Under the pieces are notes generated by a model. It ran no database searches. It was not told the DNA's origin and saw only the letters and a program-made list of their open reading frames with translations. The position numbers and the translations under genes were made by a program. From assembly GCF_030848495.1 (NCBI RefSeq), contig NZ_JAVDDT010000006.1, forward strand, positions 62,001 to 126,000: a DNA stretch of 64,000 nucleotides, in the 5' to 3' direction. This document shows positions 8,701 through 16,412 of this stretch, one piece after another (position 1 is the stretch's first letter; each line of letters opens with the position of its first letter). This DNA comes from Natronospira bacteriovora (GTDB taxonomy: Bacteria > Pseudomonadota > Gammaproteobacteria > Natronospirales > Natronospiraceae).

Positions 8701-10360
8701 AACCGGACATCACGTCCGCGCCCTGCTGAACCATCTCGGTGGCATGCAGGCGGCCGCTGGCGTCGTCTTCGTCATTGACCCAGGCGATGAGATCCAGGGA
8801 GACCGGATAGTCCACCCAGACAGCCGGAATGGGGAAGTCGCCACCCATGGCCGGAATGCCGTGGTCACCGTAGTCGTCACCACTGTAGTAGATGGCGGCC
8901 ACCGCGCCCGCATCGGCCATGTTCACGGCCTTGTCGGCGAAGGGGCAGCCACCCACTTCAGCGACACCGATCATGCCGAGCATGCTGTCTTCGGGCAGGG
9001 CATTGCAGGCCTGGTAGTTGCCGGAGTCAACGGCATCCGCATCAACCAGCTCGGCATCAATCGCTTCAGGCAGGAAAAGGCCGGAGGACGGGATGGTGGC
9101 CATGTCTTCAAGATCCGCCGGCACCGGTTCGGGACCGGTGACGCTGGCCGGGGTAATGAAGCTGCCACCGTGATGGCTGCTGCCCACCGTGACGTTCCAC
9201 GGACCGAAGTTGGAGATGGTCTCCGCGCCCGGGCCGGAGTTGCCGCCCGCGGCGAATGTGGTCACGCCGGCTTCATTCAGGGACAGGAAGGCTGCGGCGG
9301 ATGACTCCCAGTAGGGGTCGCCGCCCCCCGAGACCGGACCGATGGAATAGTTGATGACATCCACCAGGCCACGTTCGAGGATATCCTCGGCCACGTCCGG
9401 CATGCCGGTGCAGCCACCGGCACAGATGCGGTAGTTGACGATGTTGGCCCGCGGCGCCACGCCGGACAGGGGAATCCCGCCGGGGGTGGTTACCGGGTTG
9501 CCGGCGGCGGTACCGGCCACGTGGGTGCCGTGACCGTTTTCGTCATGGGCATCCTCGGCACTGCCAAAGAAGAAGGAGCCGATGAGCTTGTCGTTACAGG
9601 CGTAACTGTCATCAAAGTCATCGTGTTCGGGATCACAGACACCGATGTAATTACCCGCACCCAGGGGGTTGACGTGCTCGTAGCCGTCGGAGGCCACGGC
9701 GGCAAAGGATTCGTGGGTGGACTGAATCCCGGAATCGACGATGCCGATCACCACGCCTTCACCACGGGTTTCGAGTTCGGCACCCAGTTCACCGCTCCAG
9801 ATGGGGGTGGCATTGATGTATTCGGGCCCGATGAAGGTCAGCGGCTGGTAAACGATCTCGCGCTTGATGTGGGCCACTTCGGGCATGGCCGCAATCTGGC
9901 GGGCGGTGCGCAGGTCGATTTCCACGGCAAAGGCGTTCAGGGCCAGCTGCCACTGACGCTCCGGCTGCAGGAAAACACCCGTCTCGGCGGCGATGCCGGC
10001 GATGACTTCCTGCTGACGCGTCTGCAGGTAGTCACGATAGGCCCGTACTTCAGCCCGGCTGGCGTCGAAACGCTCGGCGCCGGTCACCCGGTTGGAAGTC
10101 GCCTTAAGGCCGGGGATGCCGCCGCGATAGCGGGCAGCCGGTGGCTCATGCAGGCGAATGATGTAGGTGGCGCGCTCGTCAGGGTCTTCACCCCGCAGCT
10201 TGATGTGTGACGCCTGTTCCGGCGCGGCCGTGCGGGATAGCGCCTGATCGAGTGACTCGAATGCCTGGCCTGGCTGGCCGGCAAACAACGTCGCACTGCT
10301 CATGCCGAGCAGCAGGCTGGCCGCCAGTGTGGGCAGGCCCTTCTTTGCTGAGGTCATCAT
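5735..10360 (-). CDS. large secreted S8 subtilisin-like serine protease
   Basis: This is an extracellular subtilase of 1541 residues. Order of parts: signal peptide (1-27); inhibitor-I9-like propeptide (about 65-170, ATYIIRLHEPP); S8 domain with Asp209 (GIVDSG), His277 (GHGTHVAG), oxyanion Asn374 and Ser597 (GGTSMASPHAAG). A PA domain is inserted at about 405-545. Beta-sandwich modules follow, one with YTTDGSEPDQASGTEI, typical of chitobiase/hexosaminidase C-terminal domains. The C-terminus has Gly/Ser, CSLGDGRGPVDPLLP, a hydrophobic helix and RRR, a sorting signal like that of the next gene. All catalytic residues are present. The first ATG has AGGAGG just upstream. The sequence is strongly acidic, fitting a halophilic or alkaline habitat (inference). 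The 280-bp upstream region to 10641 shows only a small CCGAC..GTCGG inverted repeat near 10387-10402. Confidence 0.93.
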   Translation of the reverse strand: MMTSAKKGLPTLAASLLLGMSSATLFAGQPGQAFESLDQALSRTAAPEQASHIKLRGEDPDERATYIIRLHEPPAARYRGGIPGLKATSNRVTGAERFDASRAEVRAYRDYLQTRQQEVIAGIAAETGVFLQPERQWQLALNAFAVEIDLRTARQIAAMPEVAHIKREIVYQPLTFIGPEYINATPIWSGELGAELETRGEGVVIGIVDSGIQSTHESFAAVASDGYEHVNPLGAGNYIGVCDPEHDDFDDSYACNDKLIGSFFFGSAEDAHDENGHGTHVAGTAAGNPVTTPGGIPLSGVAPRANIVNYRICAGGCTGMPDVAEDILERGLVDVINYSIGPVSGGGDPYWESSAAAFLSLNEAGVTTFAAGGNSGPGAETISNFGPWNVTVGSSHHGGSFITPASVTGPEPVPADLEDMATIPSSGLFLPEAIDAELVDADAVDSGNYQACNALPEDSMLGMIGVAEVGGCPFADKAVNMADAGAVAAIYYSGDDYGDHGIPAMGGDFPIPAVWVDYPVSLDLIAWVNDEDDASGRLHATEMVQQGADVMSGFSSRGPGNAPYGMLPGPDVVAPGHNVLAAYVGDDDEYVAIGGTSMASPHAAGAGALLRALKPDWTPTELQSALMLTADIGVLKKEDGSTPADIFDQGSGRVNVANAARTGLLMDETYDNFVDADPNGGSLELHELNVPFLTRLACDVAGCSWTRTLTATHDGSWTVIAGLSGGDIQVSPANFSLVEGESQEITVTVSGGSGSDWHFGGVLIEEDSSASSRAHLPVAVTFDGEEAGPDTGDRFDLDGVSVPGGQGNALEIELVAPRGELAGIDWELNYSTASGAWRDEFRMEIIDPDGERILAGGAADAWDAPPGEVLDYDFGWPSSGGSSSDSRSIDDFDGQVDSGVWTVRLWGTYAVQPHGTLTDDSFIQLNIDQAVPAPSLDPEGGTWMAGDSVDVTITVADTDMTIHYTTDGSEPDQASGTEIASGESIEISETTTLKAVAFDPDGSPDDISIVVAATYHFYDEVSIEDENGDAIEDMNLAAGDRVRFYPSGGSGDFSASALNVTTGESANVVDFHGAFYEFEVPAQGAFAGDYTIELVDDETGASVSFTVSVDLGIDSRHDYLVANGDSTEVRVRGATAGYGFSLLVEDADGQDGSAIASMDPADVSADDDHGSANAARSHVVSAGVSEATAFQIRAVPSDGTYGEVVLDGLTVDVGETYAGWIHNELGHELADVQVATPEAIGPAERQYMAFSDGDGVFTLTAPAPEGEDSHALSFTLPGYVSEVVDGADCVGDTPQCDVVLQSASAEINGSVIGLEDGESVNLYLVYQGGADELELGPVVINGSGEGEDAFQLDANYQATYAEIRVRGFGYEDFSDDQGGDGFSFAGMGDAVDAGDLALMPTTPVIESATVVTAMNASATIAASIDSNERASVITLNYGSSADDLDSSLEEVTLSAEDGLVDLEFEISGLECDQEVFYEISVANDRGHTVATDPDNFVVQCASSGGGSGGSCSLGDGRGPVDPLLPLIALMAMLGLLARRRV

Positions 10361-10641
10361 GCACCCCTCCTGGATTCGATAATTTGCCGACTACTGGGTC
10401 GGTCCCATTTTCGGAGCCCAAAAAAAGCAGCGCTGTGGGTCCGGGGCCAGACGATTGGCCCGTGCCCGCAAGGGCTGCTTGTCCTTGCGCCATGCGTAAT
10501 CGCCCCCCCCCTTGGGAACGATGCACGGCCAGTTTCGCGGCATCGGCAGGGAGCAACAAGGAACTGGTTCACAGTTTTGGGTATTCGTGATCCGGCCTCA
10601 GGCGGGAAAAAAGGGCACGGGAGACCAAATGAAAGGGCTTG

Positions 10642-11541
10642 TCAGGCGGCCAGCCAGACGGCCAGGTAATGATCCACCATCAGGGCGGCAAAGAGGAGGA
10701 TGAGGTAGGTGATGGAAAAACCGAAGGTTTTCATGGGCCAGCGGCTGTCCGGGTCGCGCTTGAGGGCGATGGTGTAGGCCAGAAAGGCGACACCCAGAAT
10801 CACGGCGCTGGCCAGGTAGAGCAGACCGGACATGCCGGTGAGCCAGGGCAGCAGGGTCACCAGGATCAGCAGCACGGTGTAGAAGATGATGTGCCAGCCG
10901 GTGAAGTGGACACCGTGGGTGACCGGCAGCATGGGCATGTCCACCTTGGCGTATTCCTCGCGGCGGTGGATGGCCAGTGCCCAGAAATGGGGTGGTGTCC
11001 AGGTGAAGATGATCAGGAACAGCAGCAGGGCATGGGGATGCACCTCGCCGGTGATGGCGGCCCAGCCCAGGACGGGCGGGGCCGCGCCCGCCGCGCCCCC
11101 GATGACGATGTTCTGGGGCGTCGCGCGCTTGAGAAAGACCGTGTAGATGATGGCGTAACCCACCAGGGAGGCCAGGGTGAGGACGGCGGTGAGCGGGTTC
11201 ACCAGGAACCACAGCAGGGCCATGGCCAGCGCGCCCAGCACACTGGCGAAGGTGAGAACCTGCCAGCCCTTGAGATGGCCGGTGGGCAGGGGACGATTAC
11301 GGGTGCGGGCCATCTCGGCGTCGATGCGCCGGTCGATGAAATGATTGATGGCGGCGGCCGAGGCGGCCGCCAGCCCAATCCCGATGGTGCCGAAGACGAA
11401 GAGATCCAGGGGCACGGCGCCAGGGACGGCCAGCAGCATGCCCACAATGGCGGTGAACACGATCAGCGCCACCACCTTGGGCTTGCACAGGTCCAGGTAA
11501 TCGGCGGCCAGGGCCGTGAATCCGGGCTTGCTCTTCGACAT
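10642..11541 (-). CDS. ctaB: protoheme IX farnesyltransferase (heme O synthase)
   Basis: This enzyme transfers a farnesyl group to heme b to give heme O, the precursor of heme A for the aa3 oxidase encoded nearby. The 299-residue product is a polytopic UbiA-superfamily prenyltransferase. The aspartate-rich motif is [21 protein letters not shown], and multiple membrane helices follow. The ATG at 11541 (MSKSKPGF) is preferred to a TTG three codons upstream. It follows ctaA by 38 bp and is the last gene of the minus-strand oxidase assembly block. It could equally be named cyoE; the aa3 context supports ctaB. Confidence 0.95.
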   Translation of the reverse strand: MSKSKPGFTALAADYLDLCKPKVVALIVFTAIVGMLLAVPGAVPLDLFVFGTIGIGLAAASAAAINHFIDRRIDAEMARTRNRPLPTGHLKGWQVLTFASVLGALAMALLWFLVNPLTAVLTLASLVGYAIIYTVFLKRATPQNIVIGGAAGAAPPVLGWAAITGEVHPHALLLFLIIFTWTPPHFWALAIHRREEYAKVDMPMLPVTHGVHFTGWHIIFYTVLLILVTLLPWLTGMSGLLYLASAVILGVAFLAYTIALKRDPDSRWPMKTFGFSITYLILLFAALMVDHYLAVWLAA

Positions 11542-11579
11542 CGATCTCAACTCTGGGCTGTTGGGCTCAATCCGCCGGC

Positions 11580-12623
11580 TCAGGCGGACGGGCGCCTACC
11601 ATACAGCAGCCACAGGGCGGTGACCATTGCCAGCAGGAGTAGCGCCGCACCCGCGTTGTGGGCCGTTGCCAGCCACAGGGGCAGGCCGAGAACCACCACG
11701 AAGACACCAATGGCGAGCTGGATGGCCAGCAGGCCGCCCACGGCCACCGACGCCCTTCGCAGCACCAGGCTGCCCTGCGTCCACAGCATCCAGGCGAAGG
11801 CCCCGATCACGGCCAGGGCGACGATGGCGCCGAGGCGATGGGTGTAGTGAATGGCGGTACGGGCCTGGTTGTCCAGGACACCGTATTCGTAGTTCTTGCC
11901 CAGTTCCCGCCACAGGGTGAAGCCGTCGCCGAAGTCCATGTCGGGCCAGTACTGACCATGGCAGGTGGGGAAATCCGGACAGGCCAGGGCGGCGTAATTG
12001 GTGCTCACCCAGCCGCCGAGACCGATCTGGGCCACCAATACGAACAGGACCGCCAGACCGGTCTTCTGCAGGCCAGAGCGGGTCTTCGGTGGCAGGCTGG
12101 CGGTATCCGCCGGGACGCCGTCGTCACGGGTGCGCAAATACTGCAGCCAGAGCACGGAAAGGGTGGCGAGCCCGCCGAACAGGTGCGCCAGCACAATGGC
12201 GGGCTTGACCAGCAGGGTTACCGTCCACATCCCGAGCAGGGACTGGAAGATCACCAGCCCCACCAGCAACCAGGGCAGCTTCACCGGCTGGCGTTTTTCA
12301 CGCCGATTGACGGTGGCCAGAATGGCCAGGCCCAGAATCATCAGACCCAGCAGCCCGGCAACGTAGCGGTGGGCCATCTCCTTCCAGGCCTTGGCCAGCC
12401 AGCGCTCGTCACCCCGCGCCAGGGGGGTGTCGTCCCAGCCCTCCAGGGCCGACTGAATCTGGTACTCCGTCTGGGGCACGGTGAGCACGCCGTAGCAGCC
12501 CGGCCAGTCGGGGCAGCCAAGACCGGCGTCGTTGAGACGCACAAAGGCACCGAGCACGACCACCACCAGGGTGAGGATGGTTGCGGCCAGGGAACCGCGA
12601 TTGAAAATCTGCAAACGGGTCAT
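11580..12623 (-). CDS. ctaA: heme A synthase CtaA (COX15 family)
   Basis: CtaA oxidises the C8 methyl of heme O to a formyl group, producing heme A for cytochrome c oxidase. The 347-residue product has about eight membrane helices and the conserved histidines of COX15/CtaA proteins (for example in [19 protein letters not shown] and HYTHRLGA). Two cysteines in the extracytoplasmic loops ([20 protein letters not shown]) match the CtaA cysteine-pair loops. It lies between the SURF1 block and ctaB. Its start codon is 24 bp downstream of a palindromic element that separates it from the preceding assembly gene. Confidence 0.95.
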   Translation of the reverse strand: MTRLQIFNRGSLAATILTLVVVVLGAFVRLNDAGLGCPDWPGCYGVLTVPQTEYQIQSALEGWDDTPLARGDERWLAKAWKEMAHRYVAGLLGLMILGLAILATVNRREKRQPVKLPWLLVGLVIFQSLLGMWTVTLLVKPAIVLAHLFGGLATLSVLWLQYLRTRDDGVPADTASLPPKTRSGLQKTGLAVLFVLVAQIGLGGWVSTNYAALACPDFPTCHGQYWPDMDFGDGFTLWRELGKNYEYGVLDNQARTAIHYTHRLGAIVALAVIGAFAWMLWTQGSLVLRRASVAVGGLLAIQLAIGVFVVVLGLPLWLATAHNAGAALLLLAMVTALWLLYGRRPSA

Positions 12624-12647
12624 GTCATTTCACCGTAGTTAAAGGCT

Positions 12648-12830
12648 TGAAACATTTGGCCGCGAAATGCACGCGAAATGGACGCTAGATGTTGGCCGTG
12701 CTGCGATTAGGCGATGCAGGGTTTTCGAGGCGGCGTGCCAATCGTGCAATTGCAATCGCGGATAAACCCGCTCCTGCCCTGCCAACGCTCACCGCCTATT
12801 TTGCGTTCATTTTGCGTTCATTTCGCGGCG
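12648..12830. repeat. nested palindromic element 3, short copy (upstream of ctaA)
   Basis: This short copy begins AAACATTTGGCCGCG with 11-nt ATGCACGCG/ATGGACGCT units, then a GGCCGTGC word. It contains a single degenerate REP-like half (AATCGCGGATAAACCCGC near 12752-12770) and ends with the mirrored outer module (GCGTTCATTTCGCGGCG). The GGGGCCGTGCC blocks are largely lost. It fills the space between ctaA and the upstream assembly gene and ends 9 bp before that gene's stop codon. Confidence 0.78.
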
Positions 12831-12839
12831 CATTTCCCG

Positions 12840-13463
12840 TCATCCAATCTGGGAAACGCGCAGGAGGCGTTTCATGTCGTCCATGAAGTCGTCCGGGTCG
12901 AAGCCGGCGGGGAAGTACATCATCAGGTTGCCCAGGGGGTCGATGATGTAGAGGCGGCCGGCGTCGCGGGGCTGGGCGCCGTCTTCCAGGTTCAATTGCT
13001 CCAGCAGATCGGCGGCCTCGCCCTGGTGCAGATCAAGCACGGTCAGGTCTTCGTGTTCGCTGCGGAACCAGTCACGGTCGGCGCCCTCGGCGGGGACCAG
13101 CAGGACGCGGTGGACGCGGCCCATGTCACGGCCCAGGGAGAGGCGGATCTGGCGGGTGGCCCACATGACTTCCCGGCAATCCGCGCCGCAACCTTCGGCG
13201 GCGATGTACAGCACGGTCCAGCGCCGCTCCACCGGCAGCTGGCGCTCGGCCTCGTCACCACGGGCGGCGATCACGGGCAGGGTGACAGGCTCCATGGGCC
13301 GGGCCGGGTACACGAGATCTCCGGCATTGGTGGTGGTGCCCAGTTCCGGTGCGCCCTGGAAGGCATACCACAGCCAGGCCAGAATGAAGGGGCCGGCACA
13401 GACCAGGAACACCAGAATCAGGGTGATGCGAAAGCGGCGGGTACGGGGATCAATCTCGCTCAT
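12840..13463 (-). CDS. membrane-anchored thioredoxin-like cytochrome oxidase assembly protein
   Basis: This 207-residue protein has one N-terminal membrane helix (ITLILVFLVCAGPFILAWLWY) and a periplasmic thioredoxin-like domain. WTVLYIAAEGCGADC holds a CxxxC pair in the position of the SCO1 copper-binding cysteines, and IIDPLGNLMMYFP is typical of SCO-like folds. No conserved distal SCO histidine could be placed with confidence. It overlaps the SURF1 gene by 14 bp and precedes ctaA, matching the hypothetical gene found in this place in Pseudomonas oxidase clusters. A role in CuA or CuB assembly is inference from context. Confidence 0.8.
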   Translation of the reverse strand: MSEIDPRTRRFRITLILVFLVCAGPFILAWLWYAFQGAPELGTTTNAGDLVYPARPMEPVTLPVIAARGDEAERQLPVERRWTVLYIAAEGCGADCREVMWATRQIRLSLGRDMGRVHRVLLVPAEGADRDWFRSEHEDLTVLDLHQGEAADLLEQLNLEDGAQPRDAGRLYIIDPLGNLMMYFPAGFDPDDFMDDMKRLLRVSQIG

Positions 13464-14166
13464 TGCGGTTCACTCGTTTCAGGTTGACCACCAGGAAGAC
13501 AATCAGCACGGCCAGGGCCAGCGCGGCCCACTGAAAGGCGTAGCCCAGATGACGCTCCGGTGGCATGTTGATCGGGGCCCAATCCCTACGATAGCCGGGC
13601 TGGTCGGCATCCGGGGCCAGCAGCAGCCGGCCGTCATGGACGGGGGCACCCAGCTGCGCCTCCAGATCTCCGACCTCGGGGAAATAGATGCGCCTTGGCC
13701 ACTCGCCCTCGGGGGCGGGAGCCGTCAGGCGAAAACCCGGACGGGGCAGGCTCGCCAGCCGTCCGTGGACGGCCTGGCGGCCAGCGGGGGTCTCGCCGGC
13801 GGTCTCCTCGGCAACCCAGCCGCGATCGACGATGATCAGGCCACCGTCGTCCGCCAGGGCCAGCGGCGTCCAGACATGAAAACCGCTCTGCCCGTCCCGC
13901 ATCATGTTTTCCAGCAGGAACTGGCGATCGTCCAGGAGCTCGCCGTGCAGGGTGACCGGGGCATAGAGTGGCAAGCCCTCCAGCTCATCCAGGGAGCGCA
14001 CATCACGCCGCTCGGCATCGGAGGCAAACAATTCCAGCAGCACTTCCTTTTCACCGGCACGCTGCCATTGCCAGTGAGAAAGGGAGGAAAAAGCCAGTAC
14101 CGTGAACAGGGTCAGCAGCCAGGCCCACAGGGGCGGCTTGAACTGCCAGTCGGTCTGGTGTCTCAT
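13450..14166 (-). CDS. SURF1 family cytochrome oxidase biogenesis protein
   Basis: SURF1 proteins assist heme A insertion into subunit I of cytochrome c oxidase. The 238-residue product starts at MRHQTDWQFKPP (ATG 14166, preceded by a G-rich ribosome site) and has membrane helices near both ends (PLWAWLLTLFTVLAFSSL and FQWAALALAVLIVFLVVNL). A SURF1 core contains HVWTPLALADDGGLIIVDRGW. A longer in-frame form to 14247 would overlap the divergent DUF2909 gene and is unlikely. It overlaps the thioredoxin-like gene downstream and is divergent from the small twin-helix gene 46 bp away. Confidence 0.93.
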   Translation of the reverse strand: MRHQTDWQFKPPLWAWLLTLFTVLAFSSLSHWQWQRAGEKEVLLELFASDAERRDVRSLDELEGLPLYAPVTLHGELLDDRQFLLENMMRDGQSGFHVWTPLALADDGGLIIVDRGWVAEETAGETPAGRQAVHGRLASLPRPGFRLTAPAPEGEWPRRIYFPEVGDLEAQLGAPVHDGRLLLAPDADQPGYRRDWAPINMPPERHLGYAFQWAALALAVLIVFLVVNLKRVNRNERD

Positions 14167-14212
14167 AAGGCCCCCGCCCGATCGGGCTGAGTCTAAAACT
14201 TCCGGAGTAACA

Positions 14213-14419
14213 ATGGGCCTGGTAATTCTGATCCTGATTCTGGCCATCCTGGCCAGCCTGGCGTCCGCCCTGTTCTATCTCTTGAAAGACCCGGGTGAAT
14301 CCAAGCGAACGGTCTGGGCCCTCACCTTCCGGGTCGGCCTGTCCATCAGCCTGTTCGTCTTCCTGCTGATCCTCTTCGCCCTCGGCCTCATCGAACCCAA
14401 GGGTCCGCCAGTCGGCTAA
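14213..14419 (+). CDS. DUF2909-type twin-transmembrane protein
   Basis: This is a small membrane protein of 68 residues with two helices (VILILILAILASLASALFY and LSISLFVFLLILFALGL) joined by a short polar loop. CCGGAG lies 6 nt upstream of the ATG at 14213. Proteins of this type (DUF2909) are found between coxC and SURF1 genes in many gammaproteobacterial oxidase clusters; their function is unknown. It runs divergently from SURF1 and towards coxC, with a repeat-rich spacer after it. Confidence 0.85.
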   Translation: MGLVILILILAILASLASALFYLLKDPGESKRTVWALTFRVGLSISLFVFLLILFALGLIEPKGPPVG

Positions 14420-14784
14420 AGCCAGCTGTGGGCTGAAGCCAGCTACAAGCCTCAAGCTACAAGCTGCAAGCTAAAACCCACCTCGGCAAACTGTGGTTGC
14501 CGGAACCCTCGGTGGGTGGGCGGTGACGATCAGCGCCCCACTCTTCTCTCAATCCAGGAACCTCAGTCGGTTCCGGCGCTGGCCGTGGTTAGCGCCGAGA
14601 GCCGTTCCAGTCTGTCACTGGGTTGCTCGGTGGGTGGGCGGTGGCGATCAGCGCGAAGCCCGCAGCGAGCCCCGACGCCGGGCTGGAGCGAAGGGCATAG
14701 CAGCGCTATGGCCTGAGTGAAGCCCAAGTCGCGGCCGCGAGGGCGAAGCGGTGATCGTCACCGCCCGCCCACCGAGCAGCCCCA
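14420..14784. repeat. repeat-rich spacer with inverted G-rich repeats
   Basis: This 365-bp spacer has no supported gene. After DUF2909 there are short near-tandem words (CAAGCTACAAGCTGCAAGCT, 14452-14471). A unit CTCGGTGGGTGGGCGGTGA followed by CGATCAGCG occurs at about 14508-14534 and again (one base different) at about 14626-14652. Its reverse complement occurs at about 14752-14776, next to the coxC stop codon. The G-rich strand could form a hairpin between distant copies or a two-tier G-quadruplex. This family is unrelated to the nested palindromes elsewhere. Confidence 0.7.
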
Positions 14785-15651
14785 TTACAGCCAGTAGACG
14801 AATACGAAGAGGACCAGCCAGACCACGTCCACGAAGTGCCAGTACCAGGCGGCGGCTTCGAAGGCGAAGTGGTTGTCGGCGGTGAAGTGGCCCTTGAGGC
14901 ATCGGAAATAGACCACCGTCAGCATCAGTGCACCGAGGAACACGTGCAGGCCGTGGAAGCCGGTGAGCATGAAGAAGGTGGAACCGTAGATGCCGGAATC
15001 CAGACGCAGGTTCAGATCCACATAGGCGTGGACGTACTCGTACATCTGGATGCTGAGGAAGAGCAGACCCAGGGCGATGGTGGCGAACAGGCCCCAGTTG
15101 AGCACCTTGCGGTTGTTTTCCTTGATGGCGTGGTGAGCAATGGTCAGCGTCACGCCGGAGGTCAGCAGGATGGCGGTGTTGATGGCCGGCAGGCCCCAGG
15201 CGCCCATGATATCGAACTCGCCGCCACGCGGGGCGGGGCCATCGCTGGGCCAGGCGGCTTCAAAGCCATCCCAGAGCAGCAGGTTGGTGAAGAAGTTCGC
15301 GCCTTCACCGCCCAGCCAGGGCAGGGAATACACGCGGGCGTAGAACAGGGCCCCGAAGAAGGCGGCAAAGAAGGCGACTTCCGACAGGATGAACCAGGCC
15401 ATGCCCTGGCGGAAGCTGCGGTCTTCCTGGGAGCCGTAGACACCCTGGACGCTTTCGTTGATGACGTCGCGGAACCAGCCCCAGACCATGTAGAGAATGA
15501 TCGCGCCACCGATGAACATGACCGGTGTGCCGAAACGGACACCGTTGAGCAGGGCCGCGGCACCGATTACGGCAATGAACATGCCGATGGTGCCCACCAC
15601 GGGCCAGTGGCTTTCATGGGGAACGTAGTAACTACCCTTTTCCTGCGCCAT
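14785..15651 (-). CDS. ctaE: cytochrome c oxidase subunit III
   Basis: Subunit III is the seven-helix membrane subunit of the aa3-type oxidase that stabilises subunit I. The 288-residue product starts at MAQEKGSYYVPHESHWP (ATG 15651, GAGGAAG upstream; an earlier TTG is less likely). Typical signatures include SEVAFFAAFFGALFYAR and FFMLTGFHGLHVFLGALML, and the C-terminus ends AAAWYWHFVDVVWLVLFVFVYWL. It follows ctaG on the same strand. Its stop codon is next to the last copy of the G-rich inverted repeat. Confidence 0.97.
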   Translation of the reverse strand: MAQEKGSYYVPHESHWPVVGTIGMFIAVIGAAALLNGVRFGTPVMFIGGAIILYMVWGWFRDVINESVQGVYGSQEDRSFRQGMAWFILSEVAFFAAFFGALFYARVYSLPWLGGEGANFFTNLLLWDGFEAAWPSDGPAPRGGEFDIMGAWGLPAINTAILLTSGVTLTIAHHAIKENNRKVLNWGLFATIALGLLFLSIQMYEYVHAYVDLNLRLDSGIYGSTFFMLTGFHGLHVFLGALMLTVVYFRCLKGHFTADNHFAFEAAAWYWHFVDVVWLVLFVFVYWL

Positions 15652-15707
15652 TGCTTTCTTCCTCAATGCAGAAACTCTGTCCCTGCCCGGAACGGACAGC
15701 CGCGATC

Positions 15708-16253
15708 TTATTGTTCACTCAGCTTTTGCTGAGCAAAGAAGGAATACGCCAGGGTGACAGTACCAATGTTGCTCGGCAGGGCCGGATCAACATAGAACAG
15801 CACCGGCATGCGCTTGCTTTCTTCACCGGCAAAGCGCTGCTCGTCAAAGCAGAAACACTCTACCTTCTGTACGTAACGGGTGGCCCCGGCCGGCGCCACA
15901 CTGGGCACGGCGTGGCCGATCTGTTCCTCACTGGCCAGATTGGTGGCCAGATAATGGGTGGTATAGAGCTTGCCGGGATGCACCTGCATGCGAGTCTCTT
16001 CCGGCCGGAAGGACCAGAGATCCCGCTGGTTGTTGCTGGAGGCAAACTCCACCGTCACGGTGCGGTCGTAATCGGTTTCCAGTGCCACCGGCTCCGCCGC
16101 CACCCGCGTGCTGGAACTGCTGATGCCCGTGACCTCACAGAAGACGTCATACAGGGGCACCATGGCGAAGCCGAAGCCGAACATCAGCAGGGAGGCGGTT
16201 GCCAGTTTCAGCACCAGGCTGCCGTTGCTCTCCTTTTTCTTCTGCTCTGCCAT
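15708..16253 (-). CDS. ctaG: cytochrome c oxidase assembly protein CtaG (Cox11)
   Basis: CtaG/Cox11 delivers copper to the CuB site of subunit I. The 181-residue product has a single N-terminal membrane helix (LATASLLMFGFGFAMVPLYDVFC) and a periplasmic domain with the copper-binding motif ECFCFDEQ. PVLFYVDP near the C-terminus is also typical of the family. It lies between the mini-gene after ctaD and ctaE, the standard position. The start ATG at 16253 follows the mini-gene stop by 17 bp. Confidence 0.96.
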   Translation of the reverse strand: MAEQKKKESNGSLVLKLATASLLMFGFGFAMVPLYDVFCEVTGISSSSTRVAAEPVALETDYDRTVTVEFASSNNQRDLWSFRPEETRMQVHPGKLYTTHYLATNLASEEQIGHAVPSVAPAGATRYVQKVECFCFDEQRFAGEESKRMPVLFYVDPALPSNIGTVTLAYSFFAQQKLSEQ

Positions 16254-16270
16254 TCTCTCCAGCCCTCGCG

Positions 16271-16393
16271 TCAGTAACGCGTGTGAATCAGAAAGAAGAT
16301 GCCGAGATAGAAGACCACGGCAACAGCACCGATCACCAGGGCCCAGTTACGGGCCCGGCGTCGGTTTTGCTTGGTGCGTTCCTGCTCGTCCAC
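16271..16393 (-). CDS. cytochrome oxidase small membrane protein (40 aa)
   Basis: This is a very short gene between ctaD and ctaG, read by direct translation of the minus strand. It starts with GTG, preceded by AGGAG 7 nt upstream, and encodes 40 residues. A charged N-terminus (DEQERTKQNRRARNW) is followed by one membrane helix (ALVIGAVAVVFYLGIFFLI) and the ending HTRY. Small single-helix proteins are common in exactly this position in proteobacterial oxidase operons and are thought to help assembly. The size, ribosome site, tight spacing and position support it as real, although homology could not be tested here. Confidence 0.78.
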   Translation of the reverse strand: MDEQERTKQNRRRARNWALVIGAVAVVFYLGIFFLIHTRY

Positions 16394-16412
16394 GGTCAGA
16401 CTCCTGCCCGGC

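Noticed and set aside
5900-9304. 1134-codon plus-strand open frame
   Set aside because: It lies wholly antisense to the S8 protease with full catalytic triad. Long antisense frames are common in high-GC coding DNA with strong third-base bias.
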